Shown in pieces: positions 19,256-29,718 of a stretch of DNA of 64,000 nt. Both the position numbers and the translations under genes were made by a program. This DNA comes from Daedaleopsis sinensis (Eukaryota; Basidiomycota; Agaricomycetes; Polyporales; Polyporaceae): positions 1,178,001-1,242,000 of the forward strand of contig CM066306.1 in assembly GCA_033807695.1 (NCBI GenBank), in the 5' to 3' direction. How positions within the stretch are numbered: position 1 is the stretch's first letter; each line of letters opens with the position of its first letter. Below the pieces are notes generated by a model. It made no database searches. It had not been told where the DNA came from and saw only the letters and a list, made by a program, of their open reading frames with translations.

Positions 19256-22200
19256 GTCTCGAGGTCCTTCCGCATGTTAGGCCAATAATAAGACGAGCGG
19301 AGCGAACCGTATGACTTCTCAGAGCCGAAGTGGCCCAGAGCGTCGTGAGCAAGTCTGTAGAGGCCTTCTCGTAGGTCGGAAACGCGAGGGATGCAGAGTC
19401 GGTCTCCAGCGAAGAGGAGGCCGTCGCGGACTTGGATGCCAGCCACAAATGAGCCGTCCAAGTCACCTGCGAGGAGCGGCAGAAGGGGGTTGTTAGCGGT
19501 AGTGAGGGAGGATATAAGTAGAAGGCACCACTTGTCCTCGCCGTAGCCAGAACGAATACGTTCCAGCCACGCCGGGTCCGAGGCAATGTGTAGTGAGCCA
19601 GAGTGTATAGCGGCAACCCATGTACGAGCGGTGTCTGGCAGGCGAGAGCGCATGGCTGTGGACGCATCGCGGAGAAGTCGCAGAGCTCCGATCGCGAGGA
19701 TCGGAGTAGGGAGCGAGTCTGGTGGCGAGTCTGCGGGAGGTTTCCGGCGGGAAAGGGCGTCGGCGACGCTGTTGTCCTCCCCTCGGATGTACGTGATGGT
19801 GTAATCGTACTGACCCAGAAACTCCTGCCACCTCGCTTGGCGACGTGACAGGTGTTTCTGTGTGTTAAAATTCTCGAGGGTGCGATGATCCGTGAAAATC
19901 GTGAAGGGCACACCGAGAAGGTCGACGCGCCATTTCTTGAGCGCGCGCACGATTGCGAGCAATTCCTTCTCGTGTACCGGGTAGTTCAGTTCGGCGCCCG
20001 AGAGCTGGGCGGACTCGAACGCGACTGGTCGTGCGGTCTCGAGGGTTTCGCCGTAGGAGAGAACGGCGCCTGTACAATAATCGCTCGCGTCAGTAGACAC
20101 GAAGATGCGATTATTCCCAAGGTTAGAGTGGTCGATGGAAGTGAGACACTCATGGCTCGTTACGAGACGTTTGACAGCTTCGAAGGCGAACGTGTGCTCG
20201 GCCGTCCATTCGAAGTTCTTCTCGGCTTCTTTCGTAGTGAGCGGGTTGAGTATCGAAGTGTGGTGTGCGAGTTTCGGCAGGAAATTCGCGATGTATCGAA
20301 CCAGGCCGAGGAACGCACGGACGTCGTGTGCGCAAGTGGGAACTGGCCAGTCGAGGACGCGTGCGATTTTCGAGCCGTCCGGGCGAATCCCGTCGAGGGA
20401 TATGTTGTGCCCGAGGAAATTGAGGTCTGTGCAGAAGAGTGTGGTCTTCTTCAGCGAGCAGTACAATGAATGGGACTGGAGCGCAGTGAGGATGGTGTGC
20501 ACGTTGCGGACGTGCTCCTCGACGCTCGACGACCATATAATGATGTCGTCGAGGTATACATGGCAAATGGACCCGATGAACGGTCGCAGAGCGTTGTACA
20601 TGCGACGTTGATGTGTGCTGGGAGCATTGCGACACCCTTGAGGCATCACTGTCCATTCGTAAAGGCCGAAGGGGGTAGTGACGGCGGTGTACTTGACGTG
20701 ATCCGGGTGTACTTTCGTCTGGAAGAACGAATTAGTCATGTCTAGTTTCCCCCACACCTTGCCGCGTGCGCAATCCGAGAGGATTTCTTGGATGCTAGGT
20801 AGGGGGTACGCGTCGGGTATGGTGTTCGCGTTCAAGGTACGGTAGTCATTAACCCATCTAGGAAGGGCAGATGGGTCAGCTTTAGGTACCAAGAAGGAAG
20901 GAGACGCGTAAGGGGAGGAAGAGGGACGCAGCCGACCGGCCGCGAGATGCTGATCGAGCAGCGTCTTCCAGGCCTCGCGATATTTCTTGGGACATTCGTA
21001 AGTGCGCCGGACGATGGAGAGGTGCGCGTCCTTGAGATGAATCTCATGGAAAACGTCATCCGGGAGTCTGTTGGTGGGCGGAATGTCTGCGGGAAACAAA
21101 TCAGCGAACTTCTTCTTCATGTGAGCGTCAAGCGTGGAAAGTCGCTCAGCGAAAGCCATTCGCTGGACTTGTGCGCGAACGGCGTTGATTACTAGCGGTG
21201 CTGGTAGTTGATCATCGTCGTGAAGCGAAGCTGATTTGGGAATGCGTTCGAAGAGTTGTCGGTTGACGTCGTTGATACGCGACCGGTGCAGACGTCTGTG
21301 CATGTCGTCGTATTCGCGTTCTAGGCGTCGTCTGTCCGCTGGAGATAGGGAGGGTGTCGGGGGTCGAGGTTGACGGGCAAACAGGTCTCGACCTGAGTCA
21401 CAGTCCCACAGGGCGTGGTGGTGTACATCGACAAGAAGTTTGTTGGCATCGAGGAAGGTAGTGCCGAGGATTACAGGATATGCTAGCTTGGGTACAATGA
21501 TCGCGGTACATGAACGAGAGGTGTATGAACCGTCCTTCGCCGTGACCTGAAAGCGACAGAACTGCAAGGCCTCCCCTTCGACTCCAGCGAAGGCGTCTGT
21601 GTATTGGAAGGGCTTGCGTAGTGTGTGGTGTCGTAGTTTGTGATCGTTGGCGACGTCTTCTCTAACGAGAACTGAAGGAGAACCGGTGTCGATCAGCATC
21701 TCGACAACATCATGAGACGTGGAGGCAGGAGATGAGATGGATGCAAGCCAGAGCGGCTGAGGCGATGAGACAACGCACTCGTCGTCGGAGCTCTCCCCGC
21801 CTGAGATCCAGATGGCGTCGTCCGAGTCGGTACCAAGAGCGTTCACGGAGTCCGCGAGCACAGCACCAACGGGAACCGGAGACGGGGGGGAGGGAGAACG
21901 GGAACCGGAAGCGACGACTGCGGAGACCGCCTTGCGAGAGGAGGCAGACGGTTTGCTGGCAGTCGTCGTCGTCGTCGTCGTCGTCGTCGTAGATTTGACA
22001 GCGGCGTCGGCATCAGCTTGTGTGAGGGTGCGGTATGTAGACGCGTTGGGGAAACCGTTCGGGCAGGAGTCACGCATGTGTCCGACGTTGAACCTGCGAC
22101 ATTTCAGGCATCCCTTGTTTGTCATGAGAAGGGAGCGTTCGTCGTCGGTCAAGGGAGGTAGTCGACCAGTGGGGCGGGAAGACGGTGTGGACGCAGACGT

Positions 22201-22860
22201 GTTCGGGCGGGATGTGTTGGAGAAGGGAGGGCGGTTGCCTTTGGCGTCGGTGCGGACCTTCGGGTCCCGGAGTGAGAGGGTCGCACGCATCTCGCGAACT
22301 GTCGATGTGTATTCCCGGTCGGCAGAGATGAGAGCGGCCTTCCAGTCTCGGTACTTAGGGAGCCCCGAGATCAAGTCCGATTGGCACAGAAGACGGAGAC
22401 GGCGAGTCAAGCGGGGTACTAGGTTCATGCGGAGAGAAGCGTCGTCCATCAGCAGGGGGGATCGTCCAAGGAGGAGGTTCTTGAGCTCAAACGAGCGCGA
22501 GAAGTCTTCGAACGATTGATCCTCGGTCATGATGAGACGTAGGATGTCCGCATGGAGGTCTGAGTCCCAGCCGATGGGTAGCCATTGAGCATACATCTCG
22601 GTGACGAAATCTTCCCAGTCCTTGGTCTGGAGCGTGACGACGTTCGTGCGCCACCAAGCCTTGAGAATGGGGTCCTGGAACCCGCAGGCGATGAGCTTGG
22701 CGCGTTTACCGGCGTTGTCGTCGATATTCTTGTGTAAGAAGTACCCCTCAGCCATGTCGCCCCAGTTCTGGAGAAGTTCTGCGTCGAGCGTGCCGTTCTT
22801 AATGGTCGGGCACTTGGTGGGGTCCTTCTGTTCCAGGGTGGCGGTGCCTGCGTCTGGCAT
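19256..22860 (-). CDS. Gypsy gag-pol, 5' segment: Gag, protease, RT, RNase H, start of integrase
   Basis: Starts at ATG 22860 and is open to the nested insertion. Gag is about residues 1-300, with a zinc knuckle CLKCRRFNVGHMRDSC in which the spacer before His is six residues instead of four, followed by a run of threonines coded by GTC/GAC-type repeats (21963-21992). The protease has MLIDTGSPSVLV. The reverse transcriptase has the active site CHVYLDDIIIWSS and upstream LDMTNSFFQTKVHPDH. RNase H shows FVSTDASDYCTGAVLSYGE and TDHRTLENF. The integrase zinc region begins LAHDALGHFGSEKSYGSLR and is cut after WPNMRKDLET by the gag-only element. The 19256-19260 bases are the second target-site copy. 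All catalytic motifs are intact, so only the nested insertion disables the protein. Confidence 0.92.
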
Positions 22861-23555
22861 GATGTGACTGGAGGAGCGTGACAGGAAGCGGGTGGAGGAA
22901 GTGAGACGGGAAGTAGATAAGAGTATGCGAGAAGGAACGGAAGGAAGGGAGAGGGAGTAATCGGAGTCGGAATCGGAAGAAGAAGGTGAGTATATGCGGT
23001 TTTGTGGGGATGGGGGCAGAGAAATATCGGACGCTGAGAAGGATCGGGGAAGAGGGAAGGCAGGAGGATAAAGAGCGGGAGGGGGCGATGAGCCGGGTGT
23101 GTACTCAGCTTGGTTCGAAGTACCGAGTGGACCTTTGGGTGCGGGGCCTAGTATGACGTGTTCCCCGGCGAAGATGTTGTCGTTGAGCGCGTCCGCGAGG
23201 TCGGCGGACGTGGGGGACGACAGATCCGTGATGTCGGAGCCGCTTGGGGTTAAGTCGTACAGAGGTGGTGCACTGGTCGAGATGGGTACAGGAACTCGTC
23301 GCTGAGCGCGGCGGGAAGGGTTTCTGCGGGGCTGAAACAGGGCGGGCAGGAAATGCGGGGGTGCGGGAGCGGGTACTGGATGGGGAGAAGACTGGAGGGT
23401 GGGAATGGATGAGCGTTCTGTGCGAGACGCCTATATCCGCTGGATGCGTCTTCTGGAATTCCAGAAGGCGTGTTCGGTGTCAGTCAAGACGTCGATAAGG
23501 GTGGAGTTGGTGGTTCTCGTCTGTGTGTGGCGCCTTTGAGGCGTTAAAAAAAAAG
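22861..23555 (-). other. Gypsy 5' leader; no ordinary tRNA primer site
   Basis: Leader between the 5' LTR (right-hand copy) and gag. On the element strand the bases next to the LTR are C, a run of nine T, then AACGCC and a small perfect hairpin (CGCCT-CAA-AGGCG). A TGG-initiated tRNA primer-binding site is not seen. Purine-rich repeats occur near 22861-23060. Confidence 0.55.
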
Positions 23556-23924
23556 TGTAAGCTGGCCGTCGGGCCAGCGGACACTGGAGTCTAACACACG
23601 AGAGCACGCAGCGGAATAACGAGCAAAGGCTGCGTAGCGCGAGAGGAAAACTAAGTAGGGATACAAGCGAGTGAGAACCACAATACGTACCTGCGTAGCG
23701 CGAGAGGAAACTGAAGCGCAACGCAGGGGAGGAGGGGTTTATGTACGTAAATAGTCCGAATACTGAGAAAGCGAGCATGAGTCCGTTCGTCCAATCCTGT
23801 CCGTCCGCCACAGCGGTCCAATCCCGTCCGTCCGCCCGTCCGTCACCTGTCTGTCAACTCTCCGTCACCCGTCTGTCCGGTGCGCGTCCGTGGTCCGAGG
23901 AGTGAGCCGTGTGATGGCATTACA
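23556..23924 (-). repeat. Gypsy LTR (5' LTR in element orientation)
   Basis: 369 bp, identical by eye to 16208-16576; followed by GTAT (23925-23928), the second target-site copy. Confidence 0.93.
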
Positions 23925-26141
23925 GTATGCGGAGTTGTGTGAACGCGACCAGTCGAGGCCGCCGCCCGGGCGCTCCAGAAAGTCACGGATCTTGACGTGA
24001 CAATCCGCGAAGGTGTTGCCGGTGGTGACGAGTGCAACGTCGTCCATTGAGCCTACAGCCAGTTCACCCCCCTTGAGCCGTGCACTGTCAATGAGATCAG
24101 AGTTATAGAACGCGTAGAGGATGACAGAGAGAGGGCAGCCTTGATCTATGCCGCTCATGATTTCGAATAGGGTCAACTCGAAGTCGTCGAACTTGAGGCG
24201 GGTCTTCCTGCCCTCGAGCTTCGCCCTTAGCCAGTTGACATACTCCACAGGGACCCCTCGCGTGCGCAGATTGTGATAGAGCCTCTCCGGTACCGCTGCA
24301 GGGAAGGCGGACTTGATGTCCAGAAAGACCACTGATGCGGCTTTGCGCTGCCGCCAAGCGTCCTTGACCGTCTTCGTGACGAGGTGAATCGAGTCGGTCG
24401 TCGTCCTTCCTGTGCGGCCTCCGAACTGATAGTTGGCTAAAAGGGCGTGGCGTTCAGCCTCAAAAACCAGCACGTCAGCGACGCACCGCGATAAAATCTT
24501 CGATACACAGTTCAGCAGCGCAATCGGGCGCCACGCCTTGGCGACCGTGTAGTCCGCCTTCCCGGGCTTCTTGAGTACCACCGTGTCTGAGATCTTCCAC
24601 CGGTCGGGGTAATACTGCAGGTCGAAAGTGGCCCGGAAGAGATGGCCCAGCACGGGCGTGAGCGCGTCGCTGCAATGCTTGTAAACCTCATTCGGGACTG
24701 CGTCGGGGCCGGCCGCTTTGAACGAGCGAAGTGACTTGATGGCCTGCTGCACTTGACCGTCCGTGACAGGACGGAACGCGAACTTGGGCGGAGGGTACGG
24801 GCCCCCCGGGACTTGAACGCCTCCCGGCGGGAGGAAGAACGCTCGGTAGAACTCGTCGCCTTTGTCGGGGTTCGAGGTGACGGTCCTGCCTCGGCCATCT
24901 GGATCGACCACCTTCAGCGGGGGAATGCGCGAGCGGCCACCGTCCGTGGAACCTGTTTTGAGAAAGCGGTTAGCATCCCAAATCGTCTTCTCGTCGACGG
25001 AGTCGATCCAGGCATTCCAGTGGTCCCCCTTCGCTGTACGAATGGCGTCAGTGTAGCGGTTCCTGTAGCGGCGGTACTCAGCGTGCGCGGGGTGTGCGCG
25101 CTCCCCCCGGTGTCCGTGCGCCACCCTACCGAGCCTCTCCTTCTCCTTTCGCATGCTGGTCAACTCCTTCGACCACCATCTCTTCGCGTAGGGCGTGTCC
25201 GGGGAGAGCGGGGCGTGCTCCTCGATAGTGGTTTGCAGGTCGTCCATGAGAGCGTCGAGAGTCGTGTCGAAGTCTTGGGGTGACGCAATCGCGGCGGGGA
25301 GGGCCCGGGCTCCTAGTCGCGTAGCGAGTGACTTGTTGAAGTCGACCCAGTCCACTTTGCGGAAGTCGCGCCGGACCCGCGGTACTGCGTCTTCGGTAGG
25401 CAGGTCGAGAACTGTGAGAATGGGGAAGTGGTCAGTCAAGATTGGGCGCAGGTCCTCTGCGACTCTGCATGACTGCACGTGCTCGAGCAGCGGCTCGGAG
25501 CAGAAAACGTTGTCGGGGCGGGTCCTGGACTTCGTGTTCATAGACTCGAGTGTGGCCAGGGAGGGGGGTAACGCCATTTCCATGCCGAGGTCTGCAACGC
25601 GATTAATCAGTAGCTCTGCGCGGGATAGATTAGCCCTCGAGAAGAGTTGGTGGTTCGCCGGGTCGTCCCAGTTGGGGTGGTGTCGATTAAAGTCGCCTAG
25701 CCAGACGAAGTAGTGCTCGCCGTCTCCGGCCGCTGCGAGTGTCCGGGCCGCCCTCGCGGCCGCATGTATGGCGGTGTCGTGCGCGCCGTCCACATAAAAG
25801 TTGAAGAGATGGACCGTCGCGCCCGCCGTCTTGATCGAGACCGCCGTGAGGTCCGGGTGCGGGATGCTGACTGGTGTCCACGTGTTCGTCGAGATCCGCG
25901 TGTTGATGAGGAGGACCGAGCGCGTGCGACCCGCGGTGTCCCTGTCACGTACCGCCGGGTACACCGTTCTCCAGTGCGGTGTGCTACGGGTGAGTCGGAG
26001 GTGGTCAATGTATGGTTCTTGAATCGCGATGACGTCGTAGTCGGATGGGAGCGCGCTGTGAAGAAGTTCGAGTTGGCCGTCTAACGACCTGTTAATATTC
26101 TGCTGCCAGATGCGGAGGATAGGTGCAACCGCGGCTTTCAA
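23925..26141 (-). CDS. LINE ORF2, 5' segment: endonuclease and reverse transcriptase
   Basis: Begins right at the end of ORF1. The AP-type endonuclease covers about residues 1-230: IWQQNINRS, AIQEPYID and WLGDFNRHHPNWDD (Asn/Asp/His active-site set). The reverse transcriptase follows with FKAAGPDAVPNEVYK, WRPIALLNCVSKILSR, VFLDIKSAF, GIDQGCPLSVILYAFY and SMDDVALV (the usual [F/Y]xDD box is SMDD here). The frame enters the Gypsy LTR after WSRSHNSAY. There is no ATG at its start: the first codon after the stop-overlap is TTG (26141), in TATTGA, where TGA ends ORF1. Translation therefore needs re-initiation or another non-standard mechanism. The protein nicks target DNA and copies the LINE RNA there. 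Confidence 0.9.
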
Positions 26142-27826
26142 TACGTGGTGGGGGGCGGGTCCCTGGGGGGTGCACCGAAGAAGGTGTCGAGGTTAACCTG
26201 GCGAGGGCCTTGAGCTGCCCGGTCGGAAGGGAACCTATGCACGATATGGTCCCACAAAGAGGGGGGAGGAGGCGCGCGGAGCATGGACTCCTCATCCGTG
26301 ACCCATGTGTCGGGGTTGCTCGTGACGAAGTACCTGAAACCGTTGTCAGCGCGTCGAGCAGCGTAGTCACGCACCTTTTTGCGGTACGTAGGACAGGCGC
26401 GGTCCCATGCTGCGTGGCCGTCCTCTTCGCAGTTGACGCAGCGGAAGAGGGCGGGCTCCTTGACCGTACACTGATGGGTGGGGTGGTGACTGGTGCAGAC
26501 CGCGCAGATCGGGTGGCGGCACGGACATTCCCTGGCCAGGTGGCCGTCGTAAGCTTGGCAGTTGAGGCATCTAGCCGGCTCCTTGATATCGCGCCGCACT
26601 ATAACCTTGCGACCAGCGAGCGTGAGGCCCTTGAGGGCGTGATTAGCCTGGTCGACGCTGGTGAATATCAGTTTCAGGTATGCGGTGCGCTGGCCCGGAT
26701 AGCGCTTCTCGATGAGCCTGATCCACTCGGCACGAACGATGGCTCCGTCTTGAAGGCCGTGTGCGCGTTCAACCTCGCGCAAGGTCTCCGCGTCGTTCGG
26801 GGTAAACCCGACCGGGACAAATTCTGCTACTAGCTCGTACGTGCGCTCGATGATCTTGGCGCTGGTACCCATCTTCCTGGTAAAGGAGGTGTTGACGTGC
26901 GGTTTGAGCAGCCAGCGGGCCATGTCGCGAGAAGTGAGGGTGTAAACGACGTCGCCGTGTCGCTGTACTTTTGCAGAGTCGATCGCCGCGTCCTTCGGTG
27001 CCGTGAGCCCTTCGCCGGCCATGATGTCGATAGCTTGTCGAGCTCGCTCCATTGCCTCCCGGTCCGTCAGCCTGGACCCGCTTGCGTCCGTGATGGCGGC
27101 CCCTCGCACCAGCACCTGCCGCTGGAGTAGATCTGCGAGGTCCACCGCCCGACGCGTTCGGGCGGGAGCAGTGTCTAACGAGACATGGGAGAGGGGGGGG
27201 GGCGCACCTGGGGCGTCCTGAGAGCCCTTCAACGTCTGTAGCTCCTCTCGCGCTCCTGCCAAAGCTTCCGCAGCCGCCTCCAGGCCCTTCCTCGCCTCTG
27301 CCATCTGCCCCGAGCACTCCACCATCGCTCTTCCCGCGGCATCCATCCCTTCCGCCCCGGACGTGATTTCTTGCTCGACTCTGTCGGTGTGTGCGTCTAG
27401 GCGGAGCGTCAGCTGGGTCTCGATCTTCTCGGCGACCGTCGCGACGAGAGTTCCATCTAGCTTCTTGTAAGATATGGCCTTCGCCAGGTGGGCGAAAGCG
27501 ATGAGGCTTTTCCGCGCGAGGTCGGCGGTCGGCGCGGAGAAAGCGAGATGGAGAAGGCCGGTGACCAGCGAGGCGTCCGTGATAGTGTCGTCGCCTTCCG
27601 GGACCAGAGTCCGCTTGCGTAGGAAGTCGAGGGAGACGTCGAGGTCCGGGAGATGTTCCTCCGCGTCTCGGAAAAGTTGACGCTGTGTCTTCGCTGTCGT
27701 CGTCGTCCCCGCCGCCGCACGAGCCGGCGTCGGTGCTGAGCTGGCACCGGCGCCTATTCGCCGTCTCAGTTGTCGCGTCGCCTCGTTCGCCGGAGTCGCC
27801 TTTCTAGCCTGCCCGTTGTTGGTCAT
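26138..27826 (-). CDS. LINE ORF1, Gag-like RNA-binding protein
   Basis: Intact 562-residue frame from ATG 27826. The N-terminal part is charged, with a probable coiled coil near residues 165-200 (alanine/glutamate-rich, MAEARKGLEAAAEALAGARE). The C-terminal third carries clustered zinc knuckles: CLNCQAYDGHLAREC, CAVCTSHHPTHQC and CVNCEEDGHAAWDRAC. This is the layout of ORF1 proteins in fungal Tad-like and related LINEs, which coat the element RNA. The stop TGA overlaps the first codon of ORF2 by two bases, indicating coupled translation. Confidence 0.88.
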   Translation of the reverse strand: MTNNGQARKATPANEATRQLRRRIGAGASSAPTPARAAAGTTTTAKTQRQLFRDAEEHLPDLDVSLDFLRKRTLVPEGDDTITDASLVTGLLHLAFSAPTADLARKSLIAFAHLAKAISYKKLDGTLVATVAEKIETQLTLRLDAHTDRVEQEITSGAEGMDAAGRAMVECSGQMAEARKGLEAAAEALAGAREELQTLKGSQDAPGAPPPLSHVSLDTAPARTRRAVDLADLLQRQVLVRGAAITDASGSRLTDREAMERARQAIDIMAGEGLTAPKDAAIDSAKVQRHGDVVYTLTSRDMARWLLKPHVNTSFTRKMGTSAKIIERTYELVAEFVPVGFTPNDAETLREVERAHGLQDGAIVRAEWIRLIEKRYPGQRTAYLKLIFTSVDQANHALKGLTLAGRKVIVRRDIKEPARCLNCQAYDGHLARECPCRHPICAVCTSHHPTHQCTVKEPALFRCVNCEEDGHAAWDRACPTYRKKVRDYAARRADNGFRYFVTSNPDTWVTDEESMLRAPPPPSLWDHIVHRFPSDRAAQGPRQVNLDTFFGAPPRDPPPTTY

Positions 27827-27968
27827 GGTCGCCAGAATGTAGACTAAGAGTATGTAAACTAGCTATCTAATACCAGAGAGCCAGGTATGCCGCACGCTAA
27901 CAGCCTCCCCTGTAAGGCTGGAGCGTGGGAAATATCCGGGTGGTGGTGGTAGCAGATCAAGAAGGGTC

Positions 27969-27979
27969 GAACACCGATG
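27969..27979. repeat. LINE target-site duplication, right copy
   Basis: GAACACCGATG, identical to 13875-13885; marks the 5' end of the LINE at 27968. Confidence 0.9.
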
Positions 27980-28510
27980 ACATCGCGGAGAAGGACGAGG
28001 AGGCAAGCATTTTTCTCCGCTGGCTTGACAGAGAAGAACGTCTTTGTGATGGTCCGCGCTGATTTTAGTTGAGGCGTTGAGATGAACAAGTTTCGGGCTC
28101 GCAAGCTCGACCAACGATTCGAGAAGTGTCGCGGGAAAGAACTTGAAGAAGGACGTGTTGGTAGACAATGTAAGATCTCCGTCAGAGAGGTCTGGAAGCT
28201 GATTCAAACCGACGGCCGGCTTCGTCGAATACAACGTATGTATCGCAAGGACTCCAAGTCGAGATTCATCTCAATTATGAGTTGAAGCAAGCGACCGGGA
28301 GTCGCAATGATACTGGCTGCAGGAGGGTGTAAGCCGCATATTTGAAGGTCCGGGCAAGGAAGTACATACACGTCTAAATTATTGGAAAATCATCTCAAAC
28401 GGCTCATCCAAACTGAACGGTTCGCCTCCGACGAATCGGACCTTACCAAAGGTACCAGAATGACTCACGGCCTTCAAGACGTCGCACGATCGGGACCGTA
28501 TACGCAAGTA
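27969..28510 (-). pseudogene. Relic of DBP10/DDX54-type helicase, central part
   Basis: Upstream half of the helicase relic. In order on the minus strand: VLKAVSHSG and FVGGEPFSLDEPFEMIFQ (compare VGG...EEQFE of DBP10), a stop, a recognisable intron ending CTCCTGCAG, SIIATPGRLLQLIIEMNLD (helicase motif Ib region), a motif II remnant reading VFDEAG instead of DEAD, LVEL.SPKLVHLNASTKIS in one frame and FFSVKPAEKNACLLVLLRD in another. Frame changes and the lost DEAD box show it is dead. No trace of the Q motif or Walker A motif could be found further upstream, so the copy is also truncated at its 5' end. Confidence 0.8.
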
Positions 28511-28771
28511 ACCCATGCTCTGATAGCTACTCCCGTCGCAATCTTGGTCCTCCCTCTAGTTTTCTTGAGCAGCTCGGTGTTTTTTTTTGACATCACGTTC
28601 GGTTAGTATAGACTCACTGATCTCCTCCTAGGTGAAGCCCGTCATCGTCACGGTCTTCATCTCATCTCATCTCGTGTCCTGACGCCGGGTGTTTCCCAGT
28701 GAGAGTTCGAGATGTCTATGTCATCGTCGGAGTACTTGTGCGTCCGAAAGGTACCGAGTAAAGCTAGTGTA
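28511..28771. other. Unassigned spacer
   Basis: Pyrimidine-rich bases with a run of nine T near 28580; may hold unrecognisable remains of the helicase relic. Confidence 0.3.
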
Positions 28772-28998
28772 CAGCTAGTTGCAAAACGATAGTCATTTTG
28801 CAACAATGCTTGTTCACGTCGAGTCGAGGCAGCCTATTGGCTACGTTCAAGTAAGCCGTCTCCAACATTCTCCACCGGCCACCCACCTCGATGGGACGCT
28901 TCACAAACGAGCCAATCAGACCCCAGCGCCCCCTTAACCGATGGAGTTCTGCCTAGACAAGCATTCTCGGCGAGTGACTATCGTTTTGCAACCAGCTG
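28772..28998. mobile_element. MITE-like element with 24-bp terminal inverted repeats
   Basis: CAGCTAGTTGCAAAACGATA (28772 onward, extending to AGTCA) is repeated inverted at 28975-28998 with one mismatch. TA flanks both ends, consistent with a TA target duplication and a Tc1/mariner-type terminus beginning CAG. Inside, AATGCTTGT recurs inverted, so the element (227 bp) is a partly foldback structure without coding capacity. Confidence 0.6.
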
Positions 28999-29718
28999 TA
29001 AGTCATGGTAGTAAGTACAGAACTTGTACCAACCCGATCACATCGATATCGACTGGAAGTCCAAGAAGATGCTCACGTAAGCACGTGTCTATGTATGGCA
29101 AATCCCGACTCCTCGGCGTCTATGCCAGTACTCTCTTGACCTCTATCCATGATGTGCATGCGTTATGCGCGGCTCGCAGCTTCCACCACTATATCATGAG
29201 TCTATTGTTCTTTATCTCGCCGGCATAATCTGCGTGAAACGATACGTCTTCAGCAATCGGTTCAACCGAGTCGAGTAGTGAAGACATGCTGCACATGCAT
29301 ATGCGGAGACTACGTGAGTTCGTCCGTCCGGTGTCCGGTTCGAGCATTCAGCGTCCGACCCTAGCATGTTATGTACATGTCGAAGTACTTATGTCTACTC
29401 TTGATAGATCTTCGTATGGCTGCAGGCACACGCTCTGTAGTAGAGCTCCGCACTGCACCCGAGGAAGAACTTGGTCAACTGACTACACTTCCCACATTAA
29501 TTTCGCACTGCTGACCTGGAAGCTGCTGCTCAACCTTGTTTGTGGGAGGTCTTGACCAGCTCCAGGAATATCAAAGTGTCTGATAAGTGCACGTTCGATT
29601 TGTAGCTTCTCTCCAAGACGTGCCTATGCTATAGATATTCGTCACACCCCTTCAAGCCTACTTATACTCACATGCAAGCTCAGATGAGGGGCCTCCCTTC
29701 CCACTCCTTGTCGCCTCT
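28999..29718. other. Intergenic; probable promoter of the MFS gene
   Basis: No coding sequence recognised. AT-richer than average, with short frames lacking features. Confidence 0.45.

Larger units (their letters stand above)
16208..23924 (-). mobile_element. Full-length Ty3/Gypsy chromovirus inserted in LINE ORF2
   Basis: A 7,717-bp element including a later nested insertion of 1,410 bp plus a 5-bp duplication. Two 369-bp LTRs, starting TGTAA and ending TTACA, appear identical base for base, which indicates a very recent insertion. The single gag-pol frame runs on the minus strand from 22860 to 16517: gag with zinc knuckle, aspartic protease, reverse transcriptase, RNase H, integrase and a C-terminal chromodomain. 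The order RT-RNase H-integrase defines Ty3/Gypsy; the chromodomain places it among chromoviruses. The element is on the same strand as the LINE it interrupts. A purine-rich tract next to the left LTR (GAGTGGGGAGGAG on the element strand, about 16577-16589) is the probable polypurine tract. Confidence 0.93.
13886..27968 (-). mobile_element. Complete Tad-type LINE retrotransposon, interrupted by a Gypsy element
   Basis: Bounded by the 11-bp duplication. Without the Gypsy insertion and its 4-bp duplication the LINE is 6,362 bp. On the minus strand it has a short 5' untranslated region (27968-27827), ORF1 (27826-26138, zinc-knuckle protein), ORF2 (endonuclease, reverse transcriptase, RNase H, terminal zinc motif), a 605-bp 3' region and a 3' tail of AAAC repeats (13886-13900 in reverse). 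The architecture with RNase H fits the fungal Tad clade. Both ORFs are free of stops apart from the Gypsy insertion, so the element is young and was probably full-length and competent when hit. Confidence 0.9.
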
